Source: Tranzscheliella williamsii (Eukaryota > Basidiomycota > Ustilaginomycetes > Ustilaginales > Ustilaginaceae). From it: a stretch of DNA of 64,000 nt. Each line of letters begins with the position of its first letter. The stretch's first letter is position 1. The stretch covers positions 1 to 64,000 of the forward strand of contig JALBYF010000028.1 in the NCBI GenBank assembly GCA_023212725.1, given 5' to 3'. The notes under the pieces were generated by a model. That model saw nothing but the letters and a program-made list of their open reading frames with translations, was not told where the DNA came from and did not search any database. The position numbers and the translations under genes were made by a program. This document shows, one piece after another, positions 50,160 to 61,274 of the stretch.

Positions 50160-51761
50160 TCATGGATGCGGTTGCTGGCCGAGGACGCGGGTGATGGTAT
50201 GCATGCGCGACCTGCTTCTGCGCGAGAGGGATGCGGAGAGCGGAGGGTCGTGGGCGGCGGTCGCGGCGGGCACGTTCTCTGCGTCGTCGATGAGGCGCAT
50301 GATCTTGCTGGTCTTGGAGATCTTTGCGCTGAAGTGCTTTTTGCGGATGGTGGGTGCGGGAGGGAGGTTGGTAGCGGCGGAGGTGGAGAGCGGGGCGGTG
50401 CGCGGGGGTGGCGTGGGCGAGTCGGGGTCGCGCCAGACGGGGATGCGGTGGTGGGATCGTTTCTCGGCGAGGGTTCTTTGGGAGGATGTTGGGCGGGGTT
50501 TGCAGCGGGGATTGAGGGGGGAGGTGGAAGGGGGTTGGAGGTCGGCAGAGTCGAGGCGGAGGTCCTGGGGGGAGGTGATGCCGCGGGGGGAGGAGATGGT
50601 GAGGCGGGGAGGAGTGCGGGGGGCGGGGGCAGTGGTGAGGGTGGGTGCTGCGAGGAGGCGGGCGAGGACGTCGACGCTCTTCATGCGGCGGATGCTGAGG
50701 TGGGTCGGGCGGGTGCACGCCGCGTTGCGCGGTGCTACAGCTGGGTCGGTGGACAGGAAGGGCAGTGCTGGTGCTGAGACGAGGGGGTTGGTCAAGGCGG
50801 GATCGTGCTCGTCGCCGCGCTGGCGCAGGGTGGCGAGGGACTCGTGCCACGCAAGGCGCTCGTCGTCTCCCTCGTCTGCGCCTGCCTTGGTTGGGCTGGC
50901 GAATGCGTCGACCAGTGCTGGACGGCGGCGTGCAGCGCCGCGCGCGGGGCCTGGCGCCGTCTGTGCGCGCGACCGGTACGCCAGACTCGCACTCCAGACC
51001 GCATTCCTCGACGCCGTCCGCACCCGCTCCTCCCCCACCCCCGAAGCTCCACCGACCAGGCACGCCTCGTCCTCACCATCCGTGCCCACCGGCCCAGGGC
51101 CAAAGATCCATAGCTGCGAAAACCACGACGCGGTCGGCGCCGGCACTGGCGGCACCGGCTGCGTCTCGGCCACCAGCGGCGCGCACGTGCGGCGCGATGG
51201 CACGCTCCGGCTCCCACCACCCCCCTCCCTCTGCACCGCCTTGCGCAGCTGCCCAGCCGCCACCGACGCCGGACCGTCTACGCTTGCGGCCGCCTCGCCC
51301 CCGGTCCCACCTCGCCGCGTCTTGGGAGATGCCAACCTGCCCGCCATCGTCGCCAGCCCGTGTCGGTCCGGCGTGACCACGCGCGTCTCCTTATATCCCG
51401 CCCGCTGCAGCAGATCGTGCAACGAATCAAACTGCGAGCTCGCGCCCCGCTCCGTCGTTGATGCCGGCACAGTCGGCCGCCCGTGCGATGCTGCAACCGT
51501 GTCGTCGGCGGCGTCGTCGTCGTCGTCGGGACCGGGCGACCAGGAAACAGGACGGCGGGGCCGGGGCGTCGGCGCAGTGGCGCTGTTGGAGTGGCTCGAG
51601 CGTGAGCCGCTTGTCTCGCGCGCGCACAGAGAGGAGGTCCCCTGCGCTCTGTTGCTGGCCGAGGTGTTCGCAGCGCCAGGGGAGGAGGATGAGCAGGGCG
51701 CGTCGTTGTCGGGATGGCGCTGGTGCCGTGGAAAGGAGCCTAGCTGGCCGTACATCGCCAT
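50160..51761 (-). CDS. Unrecognised 533-residue protein
   Basis: This uninterrupted frame starts at an ATG at 51761, with a second Met two codons later. I do not recognise the family. The N-terminus is disordered, with a run of Asp codons. The segment FDSLHDLLQRAGYKETRVVT near residue 115 is the most ordered looking. Another ordered piece (RTASRNAVWSASLAYRSRAQ) lies near 255. Near the C-terminus the basic motif RKKHFSAKISKTSKIMRLID is followed by a Ser/Arg-rich tail. No membrane segment or catalytic motif is seen. The plus strand is also open for 687 codons across this gene. The minus strand is preferred because it has an ATG start, ordered blocks and less Arg/Cys-rich nonsense composition. 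Confidence 0.65.
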   Translation of the reverse strand: MAMYGQLGSFPRHQRHPDNDAPCSSSSPGAANTSASNRAQGTSSLCARETSGSRSSHSNSATAPTPRPRRPVSWSPGPDDDDDAADDTVAASHGRPTVPASTTERGASSQFDSLHDLLQRAGYKETRVVTPDRHGLATMAGRLASPKTRRGGTGGEAAASVDGPASVAAGQLRKAVQREGGGGSRSVPSRRTCAPLVAETQPVPPVPAPTASWFSQLWIFGPGPVGTDGEDEACLVGGASGVGEERVRTASRNAVWSASLAYRSRAQTAPGPARGAARRRPALVDAFASPTKAGADEGDDERLAWHESLATLRQRGDEHDPALTNPLVSAPALPFLSTDPAVAPRNAACTRPTHLSIRRMKSVDVLARLLAAPTLTTAPAPRTPPRLTISSPRGITSPQDLRLDSADLQPPSTSPLNPRCKPRPTSSQRTLAEKRSHHRIPVWRDPDSPTPPPRTAPLSTSAATNLPPAPTIRKKHFSAKISKTSKIMRLIDDAENVPAATAAHDPPLSASLSRRSRSRMHTITRVLGQQPHP

Positions 51762-53708
51762 TCAGCTCAGTGCGTATCCGCGCGCACCTGTTTGTGTAGG
51801 CTGGGGCACGCTTGACAGGGATGATGGAGCCGATGGGCAAGGCGAAGCAAAGCGCAGGAGGAATGAGCAGATGAAACAGATACGCTCAACTGAGGAGCTA
51901 GGAAGAGTAGAGCCTCCGATCGACACCTGCAGCGGGCTGCTGGCAGGCTCTATTACGACAGGCCGTAGGGTCGACTGTCTCTCTGGGCAAGACCCTAGGA
52001 GGGGCGGAGGTGGCGTCCAAGGCCGAGTGGGCGACAGGCTGGCGGGTGTTTGGTGGAAGAGCACAAAAGAAAGGACCACGCAGAGCAGCGGGAGCCAGTT
52101 GGCGGGTAGAGCACATTCCGCTAAGTGCGTGTTGTTCCCGCCACGCATCATTGTGTTTGCGATTTGATTTGCCCGGTTTATCTGTGCTTCCCGGCCATCC
52201 TTGCGCCACTTGGACAGTGCGTTGCCACTCCTTGCCCCTTGCTCACGCAGTCCGGAGTACAGCTCCTGCATCAGCACCCGCCGACATATACACAGCTGGC
52301 ATAAGCCGTGACCCCGAACTTGTGGCAGAGCGTCGACGTCTTAAAGATGTGAAGACGTGAAAAAGCAGACGTCTCTCGGCAATGCACGCCCAGGAAGACG
52401 GGAAGCAGGAGAAAGAGTCGACTGGAAGCGCCAGCGGTGTTGAAAGCAGGCATGAATCAAGGGCTCATACGCGCGCTTACACTGAGGTGGGCAAGACGCT
52501 CGCTTGGCCGGAACACGTCCACCCTGCAGGCTGCAGAAGAACCGCCAAACGGACAACCAGCGGTCCCGCTCCAGACTGACTCTTCCCTGGCACCACGAGC
52601 GGGTAGGACACTATCGGTGACAACTACTAGTAAGGCAGGTGCAGGCACTCTGCTTGCTCTCTGCTTGCTGGCAAAAAGCGCCGACGGCAGTGCTGTCGGA
52701 GCTTGGAAAGGTAAGAGCACACATGGCTGAACGTGTCACGTTGAGGATGTCCTTTAGAGACGCTGTCAACCGTGGGTGTTGTTGTGGCTTCCAACCGGAC
52801 GCGATGGCGCCAGCGCGTACTTGGCCAGCACGAGACTCGACGATGCATCTTACAGATCGGGGCGTAAACGCCGATAAGCCCTCTACAACTCTCGTCCGAG
52901 AAGAAAGTGGAGAATTTTACTCTGCCGAGCACGCCATTCTTCGCAATTTGACGTGAGCACGACATCCATCGACGTTTGCCGCCTCCTCGGCATCACGCCA
53001 GCGCCCCCCATCACCACACCGATGCGACCCATCATGCACCTGGCAACTACTCCACGTACGGAGCTATCGAGTGACGGAACGTCATTCAGCGAGCGCCGTG
53101 TCGCTGACTGTGTTCGCCAGTCAGAATCATAACATCATAATCCTTAGCTGACAGGGAGGAGCGGCGAGTGGCAAAGATCGCGCAGTGCGAGCGGAGCATC
53201 GGCACGATTCTGGCTAGCCATGCAGCTTCCCCACCCACCCGAAGTTCTGCCTGCAAACCGTCCAATTTTGCGACTGATGAATGTCCGCATAGCCAACTAA
53301 ACTTAGCTCCCTTGCCACTATCCCCGAGAAGAGAAGAACCGACGACGCTCTCTGCCGCTGAGCGAATAAGCCGCGGGCATGCCTTCTTCCTGCGTTCTTC
53401 TTCTGTTTCTCCCGCGCTGAGTAACCGACGGTGCGTTGCAGTGTTTGCCGTCCGACGCTTGACCGTCATAAGATCTGCCCTTCGTCCGTCCGCCCTCCGC
53501 CTTCTTCTCCTGTCCTCATCGATTTCTCATCTTCTTTCCTCGACACCACAGCTTGCCCGTCCGCTACTCCCATCTCATCTACTCTCTGACAACCGGAAGC
53601 AGGCCCTGTACTTCTCATTGCTGCTCATCCACTTTGGTCTCTTCGACACACTTGCACGATCTAACCGCTCACGCAGACGTTGGAAGCCGTCGGCACAGTT
53701 ATACGACG
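51762..53708. other. Long divergent spacer upstream of PAPS reductase
   Basis: 1.95 kb without a supported gene. The last 300 nt are pyrimidine-rich on the plus strand and are probably the 5' leader of the PAPS reductase mRNA. No CACGTG (Cbf1-type) site was seen near the start codon. Confidence 0.5.
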
Positions 53709-54614
53709 ATGGCCAACCACCAGGTCGCACAGTCCTCGAAACAGGCGGAGGAGGAGGCGCAGATCCGCCATGTCATCGATAATCTTCCCGCCATTAACAA
53801 AAAGCTGGGCGAGGCGGATCCCGAGGAAATCATCAACTGGGCGATCGACAACCTGCCCGGGCTCTATCAAACCACCGCCTTTGGTCTCACTGGTTGCATT
53901 ACCCTTGACATGATCTCGCGCATCAGCGAAGCACGCGCTCGCAAGGTGAACCAGCCAGCACGCCATCTGGTACCACTCATCTTCATCGACACTCTGTATC
54001 ACTTCCCTCAGACGCTCGACCTGGCGAAGACGGCGGCCAAGCACTACAACGCCGAAATGCACACCTACTACCCGCCCGGCACCGACACGGTCAACGAGTT
54101 CGAGAGCAAGTGGGGCTCGCAGCTCTGGGAAAAGGACGAAGACACGTACGACTATCTCGTCAAGGTGGAGCCCGCCCGCAGGGCGTATGAGGAGCTCGGC
54201 GTACGTGCTGTTTTCACCGGCCGCCGTCGGTCGCAGGGCGCAGACCGCGCCAGCTTGAAGGCGGTGGAGGTGGACGAGACGGGGTTGGTCAAGGTCAACG
54301 CGCTGATGAACTGGTCGTTTGGGCAGGTGGACGCGTACGCGAAAGCCAACGCCGTGCCGTACAACGAGCTGCTCGACCTGGGCTACAAGTCGATCGGCGA
54401 CTGGCACTCGACGTCGCTACCCGGCACCGGCGACGACGAACGCTCGGGCCGCTGGAAGGACAAGGGCGGCAAGACCGAGTGCGGTCTGCACAAAGACTAC
54501 TTCAAAATGAAGAATCTCGCCGAGAAAAAGCTGCGAGAGGCAGAGCTCGCGAGAAAGGACGAGGCGCGCGACAAGCCCTCGGCATCAGCGGCGCTCAATG
54601 GTGCAACGGCCTAG
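53709..54614 (+). CDS. MET16: Phosphoadenylyl-sulfate (PAPS) reductase
   Basis: It reduces PAPS to sulfite and adenosine 3',5'-bisphosphate using thioredoxin, in assimilatory sulfate reduction toward Cys and Met. The 301-residue product has the adenine-nucleotide alpha-hydrolase fold. The phosphate-binding region is TTAFGLTGCITLDMISRISE (about residues 55-75). LVPLIFIDTLYHFPQTLDLA follows, then FTGRRRSQGADRA. The redox-active motif ECGLH has its Cys at 258. There is no second Cys pair typical of the iron-sulfur APS reductases, so PAPS is the likely substrate. The ATG at 53709 starts the family-like N-terminus (MANHQVAQSSKQ); the upstream open frame is leader sequence. It has no intron. Confidence 0.95.
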   Translation: MANHQVAQSSKQAEEEAQIRHVIDNLPAINKKLGEADPEEIINWAIDNLPGLYQTTAFGLTGCITLDMISRISEARARKVNQPARHLVPLIFIDTLYHFPQTLDLAKTAAKHYNAEMHTYYPPGTDTVNEFESKWGSQLWEKDEDTYDYLVKVEPARRAYEELGVRAVFTGRRRSQGADRASLKAVEVDETGLVKVNALMNWSFGQVDAYAKANAVPYNELLDLGYKSIGDWHSTSLPGTGDDERSGRWKDKGGKTECGLHKDYFKMKNLAEKKLREAELARKDEARDKPSASAALNGATA

Positions 54615-55640
54615 CTGTTCGCTTCGACTTTCTTCGCCCCAACCCAGCGGGCCCCCCACTCAGCAGCCGCTCATTATATCCTTGGTTCACACGCAAGCCG
54701 CCACTCACCCGCTCACCACAAACGGGTTTACACAAAGCTTGGCTTGAAAATGCCCAGCAATCGCGGCACCTCTACTGTTTGCTTGCATGTTTGCCGTCCG
54801 CCAGCATTTCTGTCATTCGCTCCCAGTCCTTTGCATAGATATTACCAGTAAACATATTAGATCTGATGGAGGCTGTGCGGTTCGCGTCTGTCGAGCGGTT
54901 GGGTATGTGACCGGGAAGGGCGTCGGCGGGGGTAATTTTGGCTCTCTTTTGTGAGCAGCCGGGATGGCTACCACCGCCGAAGGTGTCCCCACCACCGGCC
55001 GTCGCTGTGTCGGCCGGGACTAGATGCACGACACAGCGATCCGGCTGCTTCGGCAAGGCGGACGAAGAGGAACCTGCTGCTCGGCGTTGTCCGACGCTAT
55101 GTTGGCAGGTGGTTCGCTCCACCTCCGCGCGTGATTCGCAGCGGTCCAATTAGGCGCCCTCCAGCCTGCCTCCGCCGGCTACGGCTTAGCATGCAAGGTC
55201 AGCAAACGTCGGTGGTGGCCGAAGCCGAAGCGACCCCATACCAGAGCCGAAGGAAGCAAGAGAAGCCCCAAAGCACCGCACGTAACCTCCATTGTTAGGC
55301 GGGGTTATACTAAGCTTCTACCTCTCTACCTTGCAAAATTGATTTTGGAAAAAGGTCTACTTGACTTGATTAACATACATACACATACAACTCCAAAGCT
55401 CTGACTGCATGAATATGTGTATACCGAGCAGCGAAGCAGTTCGGATTTCGCCGTAAATCAGGGTCAGTGCAGAGCTGCGCGCTTTACGCTGCAGACCTTT
55501 TCTCGTCGTGGACGAGCTGAAGAGCAGATGTCGGCTGGCGAAGCATGACTCCAGCAAGCCAGCTACTGTAACGCAGTGGGCAGTACGAAGCGCATCTTTC
55601 CTTATCTTGCAGGTGCACGCTTCGTCCAGCCGGGTTGGAT

Positions 55641-55649
55641 CTATATAGC
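55641..55649 (+). promoter_or_regulatory. TATA-like box of guanine deaminase
   Basis: The motif ctatatagc is followed by a C/T-rich stretch, about 390 nt before the ATG. It fits a leader interrupted by an intron. Confidence 0.45.
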
Positions 55650-55737
55650 TCCCTCCTTCTGCTCGACACCCGCCGAGTTCTCCCTTTGTCTTCCGTTGTT
55701 GCTTTTCGCCGCCACCCTCGTCCAAGTCCTCGTCCAG

Positions 55738-55893
55738 GTAGGTCCTGCATGCTGAGCTCCTAGCTGGGGTGAGGCCAGCTAGAGAGAGGTGGTGTTGCGC
55801 GTGTAGACATCTTACTGACTTAGTTTTGTGTTGGTTGATTGCTTATCGCTTCACGTTCTCATATTCCGTCTTGATTTTCGCTGTCCACTACAG
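55738..55893 (+). other. Probable 5' UTR intron of guanine deaminase
   Basis: The donor cag|gtaggt, the branch-like tactgact and the acceptor cactacag enclose 156 nt between the TATA-like box and the start codon. Confidence 0.45.
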
Positions 55894-56032
55894 CCTTGCA
55901 TCGTGACTTGGGCGCGCTCAGTCGGCCCACCACTATCCGTCCTCCTGGGCCCGTCCGCTGCCCTTGCATCTCTCGTCATCCTCCGGCTGTCTTCTTTCTC
56001 TCCGCGGAAGTGCGTCGAATTGCTCGCTCAAG

Positions 56033-58410
56033 ATGACGGCACAAAGACCTAGCCTCCGTCCGCATTTCGGCACCAACAGCAATGGCTATGTAGGTCTTCC
56101 TTGTCGCCCTACTGCAACTCTCATTGGGAGCATCCGTCCGGCTGACCTTCTTGCCTCGCCTTTTTCATGTCGCAACAGCCCACGTCGGCCTCGGAGAACT
56201 TCCGGCCGGCTATGCCTGCGCCCCACTTGCTGCCCAAACGCCTCTTCATCGGTGCCATTATCAGCTCTAGGTCTGCCACCGACCTCAGCATAATCGAGCG
56301 CGGCGTTCTCGGTGTCGGTTCAGGCGGCGTCATTCGATTTGTTGCGGATCTGGCCGTGCTGGAAGCGCAGCTGCACGAAGCAAGCTCCTCTACTGATCCA
56401 TCTGTGACCAACGGCTCTGCCTCGGCATCCGCCAGCTCCGACAGCACCGCCCAAGACCGTTCCTCCACTCCGGTCCCCGTCCCGGGGCGTTCTTCGCTCC
56501 CGGATGCACCCGAGCTCTCTACGTTAGAGATGCCTCCTCCTGCCGTCGCATCCCATACTTCGCTTCCGGATCTCAGCGAAGAGGCACAACGCGAGAATCT
56601 GCTCATCAAGTCTCTCCTCGACAAGCACGGCTGGCGACACGGCCAGTACAAACTCACTCGCCTTCCGCCAGGCAGCTTCCTCTGCTCCGGCTTTATCGAC
56701 ACACATACCCATGCCTGCCAGGTACCCAACATCGGCCTCGGTCAGCAGTACGAGCTCCTAGACTGGCTCCGCCATGTCACCTTTCCCAGGGAAAGGCGTT
56801 TCGAGGACACACGCTATGCACGCAAGACCTACGAATCCGTCGTACAGCGACTCATTGATTCCGGCACCACCACAGCGTGCTACTATGCCACCCTCCATCT
56901 CGAAGCGTCCAAAATCCTTGCCGAGATTTGCAACGAACGAGGCCAACGAGCCTTTGTAGGCAAGTGTCAGATGGACCGCAATTCCCCCATCGATTACATC
57001 GAGAAGAACGCCTCGCAGTCCATTGAGGATACCAAGGAATTCATCCGCTTCACCCGAAGCCTCCGACCCTATGGCCAGCCTCCGGATGTTTCGTCCCCTT
57101 CCATGAGCCCTGCCGACTTGACCAGGTCTTCACCAGAGATGGACGCCAGCATCGCTAGGCTCAGCGCCACGATGGACGAGATCATGTCGCCGACGGGCAG
57201 CAAGCCTCCGTCTGAAGCCGGCGAGGGCACTTCCTCCGCCAAGTCGCCGCCTAAACTGCTACACAGAGGCGGTGTGCCAGTGGTCAGGCAGCTGAGTAGT
57301 AATAGCGTCCGAACTCCTCGCGACAGCGGCGCTTCGACGCCTTCGCGGCAGCGCGAACGGGAAAATGCCAACGCACTGGTCCAGCCTATCTTGACACCTC
57401 GCTTCGCCATCTCCTGTACCGACGCCATGCTGACTGCCATCTCCGCCCTCCTCTCGCGCGACCCTTCGCTGCGCGTCCAGACCCACTTGAGCGAAAACGA
57501 GGGCGAGATCACCTTCACCAAGCAGCTTTTCCCCTTTGCCAAGGACTACACCTCGGTGTACGATCACTATTCTCTGCTTGGACCCCGCACCATCCTGGCC
57601 CACGCCGTCCATCTGGATGCGGACGAGCTGGCCATCATCAAGAAGCGCAAGTGCGGTATCTCGCATTGCCCCACCAGTAACCTCAACCTGCGCTCAGGCG
57701 CATCCAGAGTGGGGGAGATGCTCAACATGGGCATCAAGGTCGGACTCGGAACCGATGTCTCTGGCGGATTCGGTCTCGGAATGTTGTCTGCCATCCGCGA
57801 GGCCAGCGTAGTGGCCAAAGTACTGGCCTTCCAACGAGCTCAGGCCGACAGCAAGGCCGAGGAACAGGAGCAGGCCGAGACGGCCACAGCACCGCTGACG
57901 AGCAACCAAGCACAGCTCATGACGCAGAAGCCGCTGGCAGGCGCCGCTGTCGTCGACGGCCGATACGCAGGACCGCCAGTGGAAGGTCAATACAAGCCGC
58001 GCAAGCCGCATTCGCTCACCACCTCCAGTCTGAGCCACACGGAGGCCAAGCAGTCGGTTCACGACCCCGCATCGTCGCTCGCCACACCCACCACGCTCGA
58101 CTTTACCAAGGGCCCGCTCAGCATCGCCACGCTCTTTTTCTTGGCCACACTGGGCGGCGCAGAGGTATGCGCCATGTCGAGCAGGATCGGCTCGCTAGAG
58201 GTGGGCAAAGAGTTCGACGCCCTGCTCGTTCAGACTACTAGCCACTGGGGGCCTTCGGGCTACACGGGCAATCCAGGCTGCTTTGTCGAGGAGGACGACA
58301 CATTGCCGGACGTCTTTGAAAAGTGGCTCTTCACCGGCGACGACCGCAACATCGGTACCGTCTTTGTCCGAGGCCGTGTCGTGGGCGGTGCCAGACCGAT
58401 CCGAGACTGA
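56033..58410 (+). CDS. GUD1: Guanine deaminase (two exons, with large inserts)
   Basis: It deaminates guanine to xanthine in purine salvage; amidohydrolase fold with zinc. Exon 1 is 56033-56089 (19 codons) and exon 2 is 56179-58410; together 762 residues. Metal motifs are GFIDTHTHACQVPN, the HLSENEGE segment, LAHAVHL and GLGTDVSGGFGLG. Family enzymes have about 450-490 residues. Here, Ser/Pro-rich inserts lie at about residues 85-150, 312-420 and 575-650. A second possible start is the ATG at 56167, but it lies inside the intron acceptor. The upstream ATG would also form an inhibitory overlapping frame if unspliced, so the spliced form is preferred. The intron (56090-56178) has GTAGGT, GCTGACC and GCAACAG. 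Confidence 0.9.
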
Positions 58411-58938
58411 CCCTGCCCGCCAACCTAGCACCGACGTACAAGTCCATCCTCCTTTCCCGCTTCACTGGGCCCACCGCGTCTATTTGGCTCGGAGTGGGCT
58501 CGCCGACCCTGGTGTCGTTGACAATTCCATGTCAATACCAGCCCATACTGCTACGCGAACCGAACACGTCTGGGTTATAGCGGCCACACCAACCACCCAC
58601 TACGCATTGTGCTTGAGTGTCGATTGACCCTGTTGACCGGCGAGGCGATTGTCATTGGCTGTGGGTAGGCAACACGAGAAGCAGTGCGAGTGCCAGTCCT
58701 GCTGTGACTGTTGAGCGGTGTAGCGGCCACGACCTCTGGGGAGGGTGTTAAATCGCTGCGTGCATGTCAAAGTTGCGCTTCTCTCCACTCGCACTTGTTA
58801 CTTTTGGCAACTCAGCCGTGGGTTCTTCCACGCTTACCTACCAAGGCCATCCTCGACACCACGACCAGCGCGCTATTCTCCGTTGTCGAGGCGTGAAGTG
58901 CGTAGTGTTGCCGACTCTGCTTGACGGCTTTTGGCAAG
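58411..58938. other. Intergenic
   Basis: 528 nt between two plus-strand genes, with no frame or motif worth naming. Confidence 0.5.
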
Positions 58939-61185
58939 ATGCCGGCGCCGGGTCGTGCTACGGTAGAGGACTCTGACGAGGCCGACTACGATCCGTATGC
59001 TCCGTACCAGGCTGGTGAGGCGAGCGGTGGCGCGCCGTCTGATGTCGCGTCGCCTGGGGCTGGTAGGGCAACTGCACAGCATGCTGGTGTCTCTTCCTCC
59101 TCGCGCGCTGGCTCTGCGTCATCGCCGGCGTCTGCCGCTGCATTCGCGTCAGCATCCGCCTCGGCTTCAAGCGGCGCCAGGGCGCGACCGGTCGCAGGGT
59201 CCGCCGCCGATGTCTACAACGCATCGCCGTCCGCGGGGACGCAGGGAACATTCCCACGGGAGGGCGGCGATGAAGAGCCCTTGTTCGGCGGACGCCCCTT
59301 CCGCGACTCGCACGACCCCAGCGCCCACCCGGCGTCCGCAGCCGCCGCCGACCCGGCCGCCGACAAGGAATACCTCTATACCATACTCAACGTGCCCTCG
59401 GACGCCACGGCAGACGCCATCAAGGACTCATACCGCTCGCTGGCCGTGACACTGCATCCAGACAAGCATTCGGATCCGTCTCGCAAGAAAGCGGCCGAGG
59501 CGAGGTTCAGAGAAGTGCAGCGAGCCTACGAGATCCTCTCGGATCCCGAGAAGCGGGCGGTGTACGACTACTTCGGCGAGGAGGGTCTCAAGTCGTCTTG
59601 GTCCGTGGCGGTGCGGGGCAGGAGTCGGCAGGACATGGAGGTGGAGTTCGAGCGCGAGCGCGCGCGCAAGCAGGCCGCCGACGCAGAGAGCCTGGTAAAA
59701 AGCAAGGGCGACTTCACCGCGCACATCGATGCCTCGGCGCTGTTCGCACCCGCCGCCCGCATCCCACGGCCCAAAACCGCGCTGGGCCCCGTAACGCCAG
59801 GAGAACGGCTGGCGCGCGTCGGCTGCACCCAGCTCGTCGGCAAGCACGGCTTCGAGACCCATATCACCAACCGCACCTCAGCCAACTTCTCTGGCCAGAT
59901 GGTCAGCAGGAACGGCATGGGCGGCGGCAATCTGGTCGGCACCGTCAAGACGCACTGGAGCCCACGCCTCTTCACCGAACTGACCCTCTCCTTCCTGCGC
60001 CCGCAGATCATCACCTCCAAGGGCCAGTACACGGTCGACGCCAACTCGTTCTTCTCCTGGCAGGCGACGCTGCAGAACCTGCTGGTCCCACCCAGCTTCA
60101 ACGTCACCTACGGGCAGAGGCTCAGCGCCCAGTCGAACTTGACCGGCTTTACCAGTTTCAGGAGCGGGACCTACAGCCTCGGTCCGTGGGGGAGCAATTT
60201 GCCGCCGCAGATGCTGCTGCGCAAGGAGCCGGCGGCCGTGTCCGTCGGGCTGACCAAGCAGATTGACGAAGGCAAGGGCTGGACCGTACAGACCAGCGTA
60301 TCGCCCGTGGACCAGAACATCTCGGCCGACTGGGCCGTAAAGGTGCTGTCCGGCGTCAAGCTGCGGACTGGCTTGAACATCGGCACCGGCTCGGGCGCCA
60401 GCGCCTTTGCGTCGGCCGAGCGGCGGCTGACAGAAAACGTGCGGGTGTCGGTCGGCGTCACCTGCGCGCTGCCGGTCGGGGGTGTCCAGCTGCGACTCAA
60501 GCTGAACCGGCTGGGCCAGAAGATCCTGCTTCCGATTACGCTCTCGCCCGAGCTGCGGACGGATCTGGTGCTGCTCTTCACGGTGGTGCCCGCGGCAGGC
60601 TATACGGCGCTGCACTGGGGCTATTTAGAGCCGCGGTGGCAGAAGCGGCTGCGGGACCGGCTGGGGGAGTTGCGGCGGAACAATCAGGATCTCATTCTCG
60701 AGCGGCGGCAGGCGGCGGTGGAGGGGCTCGAGGTGCTGCGCGAGCAGGCGGTCAAGAAGGCGGATGCCGAGCTGCGCCGCGGCGGGCTGGTGGTGCTTGA
60801 GGCGTGGTATGGCCGGCAGGACGCGCTGCCGGTGTCGGCGTGGCGCGGTGTCGATGTCGAGCATGCCGCCGCGCGCCTGTGGAGCGCCGAGGTCGTCGCG
60901 CGCAGCCTCCCCGTCCCGCTCCCCGCCGACCCGCACGGGCAGGCGCGCGCCCTCGCCGCCGAGACAGCCTGGGACGTCCGCATCCCGCTCCAGGCCCTCG
61001 TGACCAAGTCCCAGCTCATCATCCCCGCCCACCGCACAAAGTCCAACCTGATCGGCTTCCACAACCCCGTCCTCGGCGAGCCCACCCACCTCGACATCAC
61101 CTACGCCTTCCGCGGCCGCCTCCACCACGTCCGCCTCGCCGACCGCGACGAACTCGCCCTCCCGCTCCGCATCCACCAGCTCTAG
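58939..61185 (+). CDS. DNAJC11: DNAJC11-type J-domain protein of mitochondria
   Basis: DNAJC11 proteins associate with MICOS/SAM at mitochondrial membranes and support cristae. The 748-residue product has an Ala/Ser-rich N-terminus. A J domain spans about 143-213 (YLYTILNVPSDATADAIKDS, LAVTLHPDKHSDPS with the HPD motif, AYEILSDPEKRAVYDYFGEE). A long beta-strand-rich middle (about 260-540) has repeated alternating patterns such as VGKHGFETHITNRTSANFSG. The C-terminal DUF3395-like region is about 570-748 (LVVLEAWYG, TKSQLIIPAHRTKSNLIGFH, LDITYAFRGRLHHVRLADRD). The ATG at 58939 is used; the frame is open 18 nt more only from a TTG. No intron. It is convergent with MED5, with 89 nt between stops. 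Confidence 0.92.
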   Translation: MPAPGRATVEDSDEADYDPYAPYQAGEASGGAPSDVASPGAGRATAQHAGVSSSSRAGSASSPASAAAFASASASASSGARARPVAGSAADVYNASPSAGTQGTFPREGGDEEPLFGGRPFRDSHDPSAHPASAAAADPAADKEYLYTILNVPSDATADAIKDSYRSLAVTLHPDKHSDPSRKKAAEARFREVQRAYEILSDPEKRAVYDYFGEEGLKSSWSVAVRGRSRQDMEVEFERERARKQAADAESLVKSKGDFTAHIDASALFAPAARIPRPKTALGPVTPGERLARVGCTQLVGKHGFETHITNRTSANFSGQMVSRNGMGGGNLVGTVKTHWSPRLFTELTLSFLRPQIITSKGQYTVDANSFFSWQATLQNLLVPPSFNVTYGQRLSAQSNLTGFTSFRSGTYSLGPWGSNLPPQMLLRKEPAAVSVGLTKQIDEGKGWTVQTSVSPVDQNISADWAVKVLSGVKLRTGLNIGTGSGASAFASAERRLTENVRVSVGVTCALPVGGVQLRLKLNRLGQKILLPITLSPELRTDLVLLFTVVPAAGYTALHWGYLEPRWQKRLRDRLGELRRNNQDLILERRQAAVEGLEVLREQAVKKADAELRRGGLVVLEAWYGRQDALPVSAWRGVDVEHAAARLWSAEVVARSLPVPLPADPHGQARALAAETAWDVRIPLQALVTKSQLIIPAHRTKSNLIGFHNPVLGEPTHLDITYAFRGRLHHVRLADRDELALPLRIHQL

Positions 61186-61274
61186 CCATGTACTCTACCG
61201 CCGCTCCTACTCAGGCTGTCACGCATTAGCGAGTCGATGCGCGCCGTGTATGTTTCGTCGTGGCGCAGGGTGTG

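Larger units (their letters stand above)
54615..56032. other. Intergenic plus 5' leader of guanine deaminase
   Basis: The first kilobase shows no gene. From 55641 a TATA-like box, a pyrimidine-rich leader and a probable 5' UTR intron appear, listed separately. Confidence 0.5.

Noticed and set aside
50104..52167. 687-codon open frame on the plus strand over the 533-residue gene
   Set aside because: It is antisense to a better frame, starts upstream of any promoter signal and has Arg/Cys/Ser-rich shadow composition caused by GC-rich codons.
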